Assembly (NCBI GenBank): GCA_902635965.1
Contig: CACPQA010000004.1
Span: forward strand, 59,999-123,998
DNA: 64,000 nt
From: an uncultured Bacteroidota bacterium
Lineage (GTDB): Bacteria; Bacteroidota; Bacteroidia; Flavobacteriales; Flavobacteriaceae
Reading direction: 5' to 3'
Below, in pieces: positions 44,522 through 53,600 of the stretch (positions are counted from its first letter, which is position 1; the number at the start of each line of letters is the position of its first letter). The position numbers were made by a program, and so were the translations under genes. Under the pieces are notes generated by a model. It searched no databases. It was not told the origin of the DNA and was given only the letters and a program-made list of their open reading frames with translations.

Positions 44522-44650
44522 CGAGTGTTAACCAATAATTAAATATCTAAATAAGGGAGTAACCAAAACAAATCAAAAGAAAAAACTATTGTATAGTAAC
44601 CAAATCAAACAAACTCCCTCATTTGGATATGCATATTTAGCACATAATTT
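44488..44650 (-). ncRNA. Candidate structured small RNA or long 3'UTR upstream of oxyR
   Basis: Minus-strand segment between the cyclophilin gene (stop 44703) and oxyR, with no reading frame. AAATGAGGGAGT (44624-44613) pairs with ACTCCCTTATTT (44560-44549) over 12 bp including one G-U, and five more pairs extend it past one mismatch (44626-44630 with 44543-44547). The G-U becomes A-C on the other strand, favouring minus-strand RNA. The enclosed 52 nucleotides are U/G-rich, hold a small hairpin (ACTAT-ACA-ATAGT), and repeat TTTGATTTG and GGTTACT. A terminator ends it. An imperfect promoter box (TAGTTTAG, 44661-44654) lies upstream. It may instead be a processed 3' end of the cyclophilin mRNA. 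Confidence 0.4.
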
Positions 44651-44702
44651 ACACTAAACTATAAGTTTTTTATTGTATTATTTTATTAACTATTAGATTT
44701 AC

Positions 44703-45407
44703 CTATTTTACAACGATAACATTCATTTTTATATTATTTACAGGGGATTCTCTTTTGTCTATAGCCTGAGAATTAATTTTGTCTACTATATCCATTCCTT
44801 TAATCACTTTACCGAATGGTGTATATTTACCGTCAAGATGGTATGCTCCGCCTTTACTTTGAACTATAAAAAATTCGTATGGTGATGCTAATTTATATGG
44901 ATTGTCAATATCACTACTTGGCATAGATACGATACCTCTTTCGTGTTTCAGATTACTTTTTGCATCAACAGGTAGTAAATATTTTCCAATCATTCTTCTT
45001 TTAGTTGATGTTTCTTTATTGTCAGAGTTGCCTCCTTGAATTATGAAACCAGGCACAACTCTGTGAAAATATGTATTATTAAAATACCCCAATTTAGATA
45101 GGTAAATAAAATTTGATTTATGATAGGGCGTTTCGTCAAAAAGTCGAATTATAATTTCACCAAAGGAAGTTGATATTTTTACTTTATTATAATTATTTTG
45201 TTTATTAAATTCATAAAAAAAACTAATTACATTTTTATCATTTAATATGATGTCAGGTTTTTCAATTAAAATTTTATTTTCCCTTTTTTTTATAATATTT
45301 TTCTCAACTCCAACCTTTATTCTTTTCTTTTTTTCATTTTTTTTGCTTTCGCAGCATATTGATGCAGCTGTTAAAATAACAAAAACAAAAAAAATAAATT
45401 TTCGCAT
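44703..45407 (-). CDS. Cyclophilin-type peptidyl-prolyl isomerase lipoprotein
   Basis: 234 residues. Signal peptide with lipobox (VFVILTAASICC) followed by a lysine-rich linker of about 50 residues, then a cyclophilin domain: FGEIIIRLFDETPYHKSNFI, FHRVVPGFIIQGGNSDNKE, RGIVSMPSSDIDNPYK and YHLDGKYTPFGKVIKGMDIV. The usual catalytic arginine is in FHRVVPGF. The FFITH-like tryptophan/phenylalanine part is altered to EFFIVQSKGG. Likely a periplasmic folding helper. Its start codon abuts the start codon of the divergent Nudix gene with no gap. Confidence 0.9.
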   Translation of the reverse strand: MRKFIFFVFVILTAASICCESKKNEKKKRIKVGVEKNIIKKRENKILIEKPDIILNDKNVISFFYEFNKQNNYNKVKISTSFGEIIIRLFDETPYHKSNFIYLSKLGYFNNTYFHRVVPGFIIQGGNSDNKETSTKRRMIGKYLLPVDAKSNLKHERGIVSMPSSDIDNPYKLASPYEFFIVQSKGGAYHLDGKYTPFGKVIKGMDIVDKINSQAIDKRESPVNNIKMNVIVVK

Positions 45408-46019
45408 GTGGAATTAAATGAATTTTTACTTAAGTCTCCAAAATTAAACGAAATTCCTAAACCAGGGATGAAATCCCAATTTAAAATGGCTCCAAGGGGT
45501 AGAAATTTATACTCAGAAAACAACAATAATTTGAGATTTGCAGCTACAATTATGTTATTTTATCCAATAAAAAAAATAATACATTTTTGTCTAATAAGAA
45601 GGAATAGCGATACCCCTGTCCATCCTAATCAAATTAGTTTCCCTGGAGGAGAAAGTGAGAAATCAGACAAAAACTATTGGAATACAGCATTACGTGAAAT
45701 GTATGAAGAGATCGGTGTAAAGCAAGACATGGTCACTTACATAACTAAATTATCGAAACTTTTCATTCCCGTAAGTAATTTTATTGTTTTTCCTTTTATG
45801 GCAAGAATAAATGAAAGACCCAACTTTATATTAAATGAACATGAGGTCAATTATATTATTGAGGTTAAACTTTCAACGCTTTTGTCTCAAAGTTCGGTTG
45901 GCAAAAGCGAGATTATAAACAAGAAAGTCCCTGTTTTTAATTTTGATGGTGAAAAGGTGTGGGGAGCTACAGCTATGATTCTCGCTGAAGCAAGAGATTT
46001 GATTTTATTTTTGAAATAA
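45408..46019 (+). CDS. Nudix hydrolase, CoA-pyrophosphatase-like
   Basis: 203 residues. The Nudix box is PGGESEKSDKNYWNTALREMYEEIGV near residues 83-108, with REMYEEIGV holding the metal-binding glutamates. The preceding HPNQISF is the NudL/CoA-diphosphatase signature (xxHxGQISFPGG), so likely cleaves CoA or similar nucleotides. Start is GTG at 45408. The N-terminus MELNEFLLKSPKL fits relatives, and no ATG is available before residue 22. Its promoter must lie in the coding region of the divergent cyclophilin gene; TAAATTTT, 5 bases before the GTG, is a near match. Confidence 0.9.
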   Translation: MELNEFLLKSPKLNEIPKPGMKSQFKMAPRGRNLYSENNNNLRFAATIMLFYPIKKIIHFCLIRRNSDTPVHPNQISFPGGESEKSDKNYWNTALREMYEEIGVKQDMVTYITKLSKLFIPVSNFIVFPFMARINERPNFILNEHEVNYIIEVKLSTLLSQSSVGKSEIINKKVPVFNFDGEKVWGATAMILAEARDLILFLK

Positions 46020-46038
46020 TAATATATTTACCATATAA

Positions 46039-46806
46039 ATGAGACTTTTAGAAAAAAATCCCTTTGGACATTATCTTATAATAAAAAAAATGCTAATTAG
46101 ATATTTAGGGTATTTAACTCATAGAAGATATAGGGGTTTTAATGAATTAAAAATTCAAGGATCAAAGGTTTTGAATGATCTTCCTGATTCAAATGTTTTA
46201 TTTGTTTCCAATCATCAAACTTACTTTGCTGATGTAGTTGCCATGTTACATGTTTTTAATGCTAGTCTACATGGAAGAAATGATACAATAAAAAATGTAG
46301 GGTATCTATGGAATCCAAAATTAAATATTTATTATGTTGCAGCTAAAGAAACAATGAAGTCAGGAATACTGCCTAGAATTCTGTCTTATGCAGGTTCAAT
46401 TCCAATTGAAAGAACATGGAGAGAGTCTGGTCAGAATATTAAGAGGGATGTAAACAAATTAGATATTAATAATATTTCATTAGCTTTAAAAGACGGTTGG
46501 GTAATTACTTTTCCGCAAGGAACAACAACTCCTTTCAAACCACTGCGAAAGGGTACAGCACATCTTATAAAACAATTTAAGCCATTAGTAGTTCCCATTG
46601 TTATTGACGGTTTTAGAAGATCATTTGATAAAAGAGGGATTTTAATCAAAAAAAAAGGTGTAATTCAATCGATGAGCATAAAACATCCACTAATTATTGA
46701 TTATGATATGGAATCGGCTGATGAAATAATTGAAAAGATTGAATTTGCAATAGAGCAACACCCCTCTTTTTTAAGGGTTAATCCAGTTAAAGAAATTAAC
46801 AATTAG
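46039..46806 (+). CDS. PlsC-like 1-acyl-glycerol-3-phosphate acyltransferase
   Basis: 255 residues of the lysophospholipid acyltransferase superfamily. Block I is VSNHQTYFADVVAM, an H-x5-D version of the catalytic HX4D. Block II is GSIPIERTWRES and block III is VITFPQGTTTPFKPLRKGTA (FPQGT instead of FPEGT). There is no strong membrane helix, so it is probably peripheral. It makes phosphatidic acid or modifies other lipids such as the ornithine or glycine lipids of Bacteroidetes; the substrate is not determined. The spacing variant is also seen in relatives that I recall. Confidence 0.85.
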   Translation: MRLLEKNPFGHYLIIKKMLIRYLGYLTHRRYRGFNELKIQGSKVLNDLPDSNVLFVSNHQTYFADVVAMLHVFNASLHGRNDTIKNVGYLWNPKLNIYYVAAKETMKSGILPRILSYAGSIPIERTWRESGQNIKRDVNKLDINNISLALKDGWVITFPQGTTTPFKPLRKGTAHLIKQFKPLVVPIVIDGFRRSFDKRGILIKKKGVIQSMSIKHPLIIDYDMESADEIIEKIEFAIEQHPSFLRVNPVKEINN

Positions 46807-46809
46807 TTC

Positions 46810-47094
46810 TTAAAACATATTATTTAAACCTTCTTTATTATTTAAAAATTTTTCTTTTATATTTTTAATTGTTGAGTCCAATTTTACTTCATTATCAATT
46901 AAAATATAAACTTCGTCATTACTTTTTATTTGAGATTTACAACTAACAATTACTTTAGCTTTAAAATTTATTGAATCAATTCTTCTTTTTTCGATAGTTA
47001 TTTCATAATCATTATTATTCCTTTTAGAATCATTGCAAGAAAAAAAAATGATAAAATAAAAGAATAAAAAAAGATGAAAAAAAGGTAATCTCAT
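46810..47094 (-). CDS. Small lipoprotein of unknown function
   Basis: 94 residues. Signal peptide (LFLFFYFIIFFSC) with a lipobox-like FFSC, then about 75 residues rich in Lys, Asn and Ile (NDYEITIEKRRIDSINFKAK, VSCKSQIKSNDEVYILIDNE). No recognised domain. Convergent with the acyltransferase gene (3-base gap) and divergent from the hydrolase gene. Likely real because of the clean signal peptide. Confidence 0.6.
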   Translation of the reverse strand: MRLPFFHLFLFFYFIIFFSCNDSKRNNNDYEITIEKRRIDSINFKAKVIVSCKSQIKSNDEVYILIDNEVKLDSTIKNIKEKFLNNKEGLNNMF

Positions 47095-47151
47095 AATGTA
47101 TTTTTATTGTATCAAATAAATAAATACTTATCAACTGAATTTTTTAAATTT

Positions 47152-47163
47152 AAAAAAAAAAAA
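47152..47163. repeat. A12 homopolymer at the start of the DUF3089 gene
   Basis: Twelve consecutive A encode the lysine-rich N-region of the signal peptide of the next gene. Slippage here would change the frame feeding that gene, which has no canonical start codon. Confidence 0.75.
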
Positions 47164-47164
47164 G

Positions 47165-48190
47165 ATTAAAAAAATCATAATTTTTTTTGTAATTGTCTTA
47201 AATGCATGTAAGCCTATGTACAAAGCAATTCCATTCGATGAATATGTACCTTCTAAAAGCCCTAACTATTCAAATTCTGATTCTTGGGCAGTAAAACCAG
47301 GCAAATACCCAGAGTCTTTAAAAGAAATCATTGGTGATAGTGAGGATAAAAATTGTGACGTTTTTTTTATATACCCTACAATGTTTCTCGATCGAAAAGA
47401 TATCAATTGGAATGCCGATATTGATAACAAATCGTTAAATGATAATATAATTGATAGATCAGTTAAATATCAAGCATCAGCTTTTGGTAAAGTTGGAAAT
47501 ATATATGTCCCGTTTTATAGACAATCCCACTATAAAGTTTACGTTGATCCATTTAGCAAGTATGAAGAAAAGTCAAGAGCTATCGCCTACAGCGATATAA
47601 AAAAAGCATTTAAATATTATTTAGATAATTATAACAAAGGCAAACCAATTATTATTGCCTCCCATAGTCAAGGGAGTATTTTATCAGCAATGTTATTAAA
47701 AGATTTTTTTGATGACAAGCCGCTTCAAAAAAAACTGGTTGTTGCTTATTTACCCGGGACTAAAATTATAGATGATTACTTTGTTAAGATAAAAAAACTT
47801 GAAAAAATTAATGATATTGGAGGTTATGTTTCATGGAATACATATAGAAAAGGTAGTTATCCAAAAAAGTATGAAGAGTGGTTTAAGGGAGCTACGACTA
47901 CAAACCCGATAACATGGGATAATAAAATTAAAACAGAATATGAGGATCATAAAGGTCTTTTTTATACAGATAACAAAGTATACCCTAGTTCAGTCAAAAT
48001 AATACTAAAAGATGGTTTGATATGGTCTTATTTGCCTCGTATACCAAAACGATTATTTTTGTTAATGAAAAAAGATTATCATGTAGCCGATATAAATTTA
48101 TTCTGGAAAGATATCGAGATAAATTCCATTCACAGATTAAAAAAATGGCAAAATAACAATAAAAAAATCTTAGACAATTTTAACTTATAA
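47165..48190 (+). CDS. DUF3089 alpha/beta-hydrolase lipoprotein; non-canonical start
   Basis: The first ATG in frame is at 47216, but the frame is open upstream and encodes KKIIIFFVIVLNAC, a full lipoprotein signal peptide with the lipobox VLNAC just before that ATG. So the ATG cannot be the true start. No ATG, GTG or TTG exists upstream in frame; ATT at 47165 is the best candidate and CTG at 47135 the next. The domain shows DVFFIYPTMFLD, YVPFYRQSHYKVYVD and IIASHSQGSILSAMLL (nucleophile GxSxG-like SHSQG). DUF3089 enzymes are alpha/beta hydrolases of unknown substrate. An A12 run lies directly upstream. Confidence 0.8.
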   Translation: MKKIIIFFVIVLNACKPMYKAIPFDEYVPSKSPNYSNSDSWAVKPGKYPESLKEIIGDSEDKNCDVFFIYPTMFLDRKDINWNADIDNKSLNDNIIDRSVKYQASAFGKVGNIYVPFYRQSHYKVYVDPFSKYEEKSRAIAYSDIKKAFKYYLDNYNKGKPIIIASHSQGSILSAMLLKDFFDDKPLQKKLVVAYLPGTKIIDDYFVKIKKLEKINDIGGYVSWNTYRKGSYPKKYEEWFKGATTTNPITWDNKIKTEYEDHKGLFYTDNKVYPSSVKIILKDGLIWSYLPRIPKRLFLLMKKDYHVADINLFWKDIEINSIHRLKKWQNNNKKILDNFNL

Positions 48191-48248
48191 TTTTTAAATT
48201 ATCAATTAAACCAGAGTTGATATTTAAGATTTAATTAATAAATTTATA

Positions 48249-48256
48249 TAAATTTG
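48249..48256 (+). promoter_or_regulatory. -7 box TAAATTTG of the Tat-exported oxidoreductase gene
   Basis: Exact TAnnTTTG match ending 2 bases before the ATG at 48259, the closest in the window; the transcript would start at or inside the first codons. Confidence 0.45.
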
Positions 48257-48258
48257 AA

Positions 48259-49734
48259 ATGAAAAAACCATATTTATATTCTTCTAGACGATCCTTTTTA
48301 AAAAAATCAGCTACTGCATCCTCGTTTTTTATAGTTCCAAGATTTGTCCTTGGTGGTAACGGTTACACAGCACCTAGTGATAAACTCTCAATTGCTTCTA
48401 TTGGTTGTGGGGGTAAAGGCAGTAGTGACATTGCAAATGCTTCTGTAAATGGCAGGGAAAATGTAGTTGCTTTGTGTGATATTCATCCTCAAGGTGACCA
48501 TGGGGTAGTCAACATAAGAAAAAGGTTTCCAAAAGCACGATTTTACACAAACTTTAGAGAGCTTCTAAGTGAAGAAAAAAATTTGGATGCTGTAACAATA
48601 TCTACACCTGATCACACTCATGGTATTATTGCAAAAACAGCTATGGAAAAAAAGATTCACGTATATGTACAAAAACCCTTAACACACAATATTAAAGAAG
48701 CACGTTTACTAACAGAACTAGCTAGAAAGAAAAAAGTTGTAACCCAAATGGGAAATCAGGGTGCATCTCATCCAGGACAAAAGTTTGTTCAACAATGGAT
48801 TCGTGAAAAAAGAATTGGAAATGTTAGCGAAGTAAAAGTTTGGACAAATAGACCTGTTTGGCCACAAGGAATATCTTTTCCTGTGTCTGATCCTGAAAAC
48901 AAACCGAAAGATTTAGACTGGGATTTATGGTTGGGGCCTGCAAAAAAAATTCCATTTAATTCCTCTTTACACCCATTTAATTGGAGAGGCTGGTGGGAGT
49001 ATGGAACCGGTTCATTAGGAGATATGGGGTGCCATTTAATTGACATACCATTTAGAGCTTTAAAGTTAAAATATCCTGTATCTGTGGAGTGCAGTGTAAG
49101 TTCATTTTTTTCAAAAATGTGGGAGGTTAAACACCAATCTATCGGTTGTCCAGCATCCTCCTACGTCACCATTAATTTTGAGCCAACCAAAATAAACAAA
49201 ACCCCGATTAAGTTAGAGTGGTTCGACGGTGGATTAAGGCCCTCTTATCCAAGACTTATTCCAACTGATACTTATTTAGGGGGTAAAAGAAACACAAATG
49301 GTGTTATAATGATAGGAGAGGATGGTATTATAACTACTGACGTGTACGGAAAAAACCCCAGACTGTTTACTAAGGACAAGCAAGTGATTTCTCCTAGTAT
49401 TAAAAATCTACCAAAGGATGATTGGGGCCACCAAAGGATGTGGATTGATGCCATTAAAGATGGCTTCGGTAGTTCTAAACATAAAATGTTAACGTCTTCA
49501 TTTGATTATGCTGGTCCAATGACAGAGACGGTACTCATGGGGAATATAGCTATCAGATCATATTTATTAAATAAAAATGGCAATCCGGATTCAATAAGAA
49601 TAACAGGTAAGGGTAGAAATAGCTATTACGGGAGGAAGAAATTGACTTGGGATGGAGAAAATATGAAAATCACCAATTTCGAAGATGCAAATCAGTTTGT
49701 TGGTAGAAGTTACAGAGAAGGTTGGCAACTATGA
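48259..49734 (+). CDS. Tat-exported Gfo/Idh/MocA-family oxidoreductase
   Basis: 491 residues. A twin-arginine signal (SSRRSFLKKSATASSFFIVP) opens it. Then a Rossmann NAD(P) domain (SIASIGCGGKGSSDIANAS, DAVTISTPDHTHGIIAKTAM), the family signature YVQKPLTHNIKEARLLTELA with the catalytic-pair lysine, and TQMGNQGASHPG. The C-terminal half (DWDLWLGPAKKIPFNSSLHP, WWEYGTGSLGDMGCHLIDIP) matches the large secreted subgroup common in Bacteroidetes and Planctomycetes. It probably redox-modifies a sugar outside the cytoplasm, using a cofactor carried with it. Followed 36 bases on by a second Tat enzyme. Confidence 0.9.
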   Translation: MKKPYLYSSRRSFLKKSATASSFFIVPRFVLGGNGYTAPSDKLSIASIGCGGKGSSDIANASVNGRENVVALCDIHPQGDHGVVNIRKRFPKARFYTNFRELLSEEKNLDAVTISTPDHTHGIIAKTAMEKKIHVYVQKPLTHNIKEARLLTELARKKKVVTQMGNQGASHPGQKFVQQWIREKRIGNVSEVKVWTNRPVWPQGISFPVSDPENKPKDLDWDLWLGPAKKIPFNSSLHPFNWRGWWEYGTGSLGDMGCHLIDIPFRALKLKYPVSVECSVSSFFSKMWEVKHQSIGCPASSYVTINFEPTKINKTPIKLEWFDGGLRPSYPRLIPTDTYLGGKRNTNGVIMIGEDGIITTDVYGKNPRLFTKDKQVISPSIKNLPKDDWGHQRMWIDAIKDGFGSSKHKMLTSSFDYAGPMTETVLMGNIAIRSYLLNKNGNPDSIRITGKGRNSYYGRKKLTWDGENMKITNFEDANQFVGRSYREGWQL

Positions 49735-49770
49735 TTTAATAATAAATGATAGATAATACAATTATAATTA

Positions 49771-50637
49771 TTGAAACGTAGAGAGGCCATAAAACAGACT
49801 GCACTAGCTTCTGCTTTTGGAATTTTATTACCTTTTAAAAATCAAAATGAAAAAACAGAAAAAAGTAATATGCTTAAAGGTAATATAAAACATAGTGTTT
49901 GTGATTGGTGTTATCCGAGCCTATCACTTGAAGAATTATGTATCGAAGCCAAAAGAATTGGTATTGTTGGGATTGATTTGGTAAAGCCAAAAGATTTTTC
50001 AATACTAAAAAAATATGGACTTATATCAACAATGACAGAAGGTGCAGAGATTACTCAAAAGGAGTCTTTTAATGATCCCAGCTATCACAGTGAACTAAAA
50101 GATAGGTATATAAATCATATTGATTATGTATCTAAAGCAGGATTCAAAAATCTAATTTGTTTTTCTGGAAATAAAAAGGGTATGGATGACGAAACCGGAT
50201 TAAATAACTGTGTTAAAGGTTTAAAAAAAATTCTTTCATATGCTGAAAAGAAAAATGTTATCGTTTTAATGGAACTGTTTAATTCAAAAGTAGATCATCC
50301 AGATTATATGTGTAACAACACCAAGTGGGCTATTGAATTATGCAAAAGAATAGATTCTCCAAATTTTAAATTACTTTATGATATATATCACATGCAAATT
50401 GAAGAAGGAGACATAATCAGAACAATTAATGATAACCACCTTTACTTTGGACACTATCATACAGCTGGTGTGCCCGGAAGGAATGAAATTAACTCCTCAC
50501 AGGAATTAAATTACCCCGCAATAATGAAAGCTATTGTGAAAACTGGATATTCGGGTTTTGTAGCACAAGAATTTAGACCCACAAGAAAAAATCCTATCGA
50601 ATCTCTTGAAGAGGCAATAAAAATTTGTGATGTTTAA
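49771..50637 (+). CDS. Tat-exported hydroxypyruvate-isomerase-like TIM-barrel protein
   Basis: 288 residues. Start is TTG at 49771, giving MKRREAIKQTALASAFGILL, a twin-arginine signal (KRREAI); no in-frame ATG is present. The body is an AP-endonuclease-2-type barrel close to hydroxypyruvate isomerase (Hyi/OtnI): VLMELFNSKVDHPDYM, FKLLYDIYHMQIEEGDII, YFGHYHTAGVPGRNEI, QELNYPAIM and FVAQEFRPTR. The metal-binding Glu, Asp, His and Glu positions are present. It is paired with the exported oxidoreductase, so both may convert the same sugar. It is convergent with the giant gene (4-base gap). Confidence 0.9.
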   Translation: MKRREAIKQTALASAFGILLPFKNQNEKTEKSNMLKGNIKHSVCDWCYPSLSLEELCIEAKRIGIVGIDLVKPKDFSILKKYGLISTMTEGAEITQKESFNDPSYHSELKDRYINHIDYVSKAGFKNLICFSGNKKGMDDETGLNNCVKGLKKILSYAEKKNVIVLMELFNSKVDHPDYMCNNTKWAIELCKRIDSPNFKLLYDIYHMQIEEGDIIRTINDNHLYFGHYHTAGVPGRNEINSSQELNYPAIMKAIVKTGYSGFVAQEFRPTRKNPIESLEEAIKICDV

Positions 50638-50641
50638 GTCC

Positions 50642-53600
50642 TTAGTTGCAATCAACACTACTAATTAATACGTAGGTTCCTACATTGATTGTTATACTAC
50701 CTGCCAAATGTCTAAAACTGTATGCTTTTCCTTTAGGGACATAAACTCTAACTTTTTTGCAAAGTGGGTCAGTATAAGTAAAGGATACACCATTATTTCC
50801 ACCTTCCACAATGCTTTCTTTACAAGGGGAGCAACTAACATATATATTTACAGTAGCGTTATTGCTATAAACGGTTCCATCGAATGCTTTATATTGAAAA
50901 CTATCTCCAGAATTCATCATTCCTCCCTGTGTATAAGAAAAAGTTCCATTACTATTTAAAGTTAAATTTCCATAGGTAGGCGAACTTACCAGAGTAACAG
51001 TTAGGGAATCAGCATCAGGGTCAACGTCATTATAAGTTACTCTAGTTTGACCGTTGTCAAGAGAAGTTGCTGTTGATCCTACATCAACAATTATAGTATC
51101 ATTGTTAGCTACCGGAGGATCATTTGTTCCTGTCACATTTATGCTTACTGTTATTGGTGAACTGTTAACTTTACCATCGTTTGCACTGTAAGTAAATGAG
51201 TCCGACGATTCATTGCTACCATCATGGGTGTATAGGAAAGTTCCGTTACTATTAAGAGTAACAGTACCTCTTAGAGGATTTGTAACCTTAACTGCTGTTA
51301 TTGGGTCGCCATCTGGATCAGAGTCATTTGCTAAAACTGAAGTTGAACCATTAGAAGTAATTGTAGCAGTTCCAGATTCTACAACAAATACAGTATCACC
51401 AACTCCATTAGCAGGATTATTAATAAAAATAGTTACGGTAGTCGTATTTCCGGGGAAAAATCCATCGGTGGGTGTGTAGTAAAAAACGTCAGTCGTTGTA
51501 GCACTTCCGTCATGAGTGTATGAAAAAGTTCCATTTCCGTTGAGGTTTAAACTTCCATTTAACGGTCCACTAGAAATTTGAGCTGAAAGAGAATCTCCTT
51601 CCGGATCAGAATCATTGGAAAGAACACTTGTAGTTATTCCGTCATTTAATGTGTTTATTGTTCCACCATTTACAACACTTATGATGTCGGGATTCCCAGT
51701 CGGCGGATCATTAACATCAGTTATATTCACATTTATGATATCATCTGGAGAACAACTAGAGTCACCATCAAAGGCAGTTAGAATTATATTGGTATTACCA
51801 TTCTGGTTTTCCTTAAACTGAATAATTAAACTAGTGCTGGTGGTACTGACAGCAATCAAGTCAGAATTTTGGGTAATAGCAGTGTATTCAAGTGTAGTAC
51901 TTTCAACGTCAGAAAAGGTGTTTGTAATATCAATTACCATTGGAGCAGCATCCTCAGCGACACTTATATCAGCAATTGCATTATCCAGCGTTGGACAATC
52001 ATTAATAGGAATAATTGTTAATAAAATAGGAATATCAATTTGACAATTTTGATCATCAACTGTTATAGTTGTTGTGAGTGATCCATTGTCATGTTGGGCA
52101 ATATTATTAAATGTAACTAAACCTTGATCATTTACTGTAACGGAGCTAAGAGCAGAATTTGTTTGTACAAGTGAATATAAAATTGTGTCAGCAGGTAAAT
52201 CAGAGTCAGAAACTGTTGCTCCAATGTTTAATGCTGGTATAGATGCATCTTCATTGTAAGTTAGGGTATAAGATCCAGTTGTAGTTTCAGGGCAGTCATT
52301 TACTTTGGTAATTGTGATGCTAACAGTTGCCGTATTTCCGTCTTGAGTACCGTCGTTAGATTTGTATGTAAAAGAATCACTAGTTGTTTCGGATCCGTCG
52401 TGTATATAAACAAAGGAACCAGTATTTGTAAGAGAAATTGTTCCAAAAGTTGGTGATGTAACCAAATACGAAGCAGTTGGAATACCAATTTCAATATCAG
52501 TATCGTTCTCTAAAACTGAAGATGCACCTAAAGTGGTAACAGTCACAGTCCCACCCTCAAGCACAGACAATTCATCTCCAACTGTAACTGGTGGATCGTT
52601 CTGTGGATTTACGGTAACGCTAAAACTATCGTTTATTTGAGGGGTGCAATTTGAATCTCCAGTATTATCGTCTACTGTAGTTGTTACAACAAAGCTTCCT
52701 GTTTGATCTTCTATGTAATCAATTGTAAGAGTTGCAGTATTAAGAGTTATAGTTGCAATTCCTGAACCCGTGTGAGTAACTGTAAATGTCAAATTATTTG
52801 GAGTAGGCCTAATGTCAACATCACCAAAAACACTATTTAAATTAATTTCAGAGTTCGGAGCATCTTCTAGAACATTTACATCAGGTTGGGCACTAACAAC
52901 AACAGGGCAATCATTGACAGCATTGATTTGAATCGTTACAGTGACAGTAACATTATTAACACCATCAGACAAGGTGTAAAAGAATGTATCAGTAGCAGTC
53001 TCAGAACCGTCATGCACGTAAGAAAACGTTCCATTTACATTGAGAGAAAAATTGCCAGGGTCGTTATGATGCAGCGGTTGCGTAAGAAGCGTAGCCGACA
53101 AAGGTGAACTTTCAGGATCTGAATCGTTTGCAAGCACAGAAGTAGCACCCCCTGTAACGGTAGTTGCTGTTCCACTTTCATTGAGTATAATTTGGTCTTG
53201 AAGGCCAACCGGTGGATCATTTTGCGGACTAACAGTAACGTTGAAAACATCATTAACAGTACTACATCCAGCACCATCGTCAACTGTGAGAGTTACCACA
53301 AAGCTACCTGTTTGATTTTCAATATAGTCAATTGTGATCGTCGCAGTATTTATTGTGACTGTTGCTATTCCAGCACCAGTATGCGTAACAGAGTAAGATA
53401 AATTATCAGGAATACCTCCAACTCTATCAACATCATCAAAAACAGATGAAACACTAAATACTGTGTCCGCAGCATCTTCTTCTACAGTTATATCCCCAAT
53501 TGGGTTCGCCACTGTTGGACAATCATTTACTGGGATAACTTGTATAGTAACTGTTACGGTATTTCCAGGATCAATTCCATCAAAAGTTCTGTAAGCGAAG

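Noticed and set aside
47096..47119. ATG at 47096 as start of the DUF3089 gene
   Set aside because: It is in the same frame but meets a TAA at 47117 before the signal peptide.
50642..50900. T9SS C-terminal sorting domain on the giant protein
   Set aside because: The last 65 residues do not show the usual type A/B pattern; a new or different signal remains possible but is not claimed.
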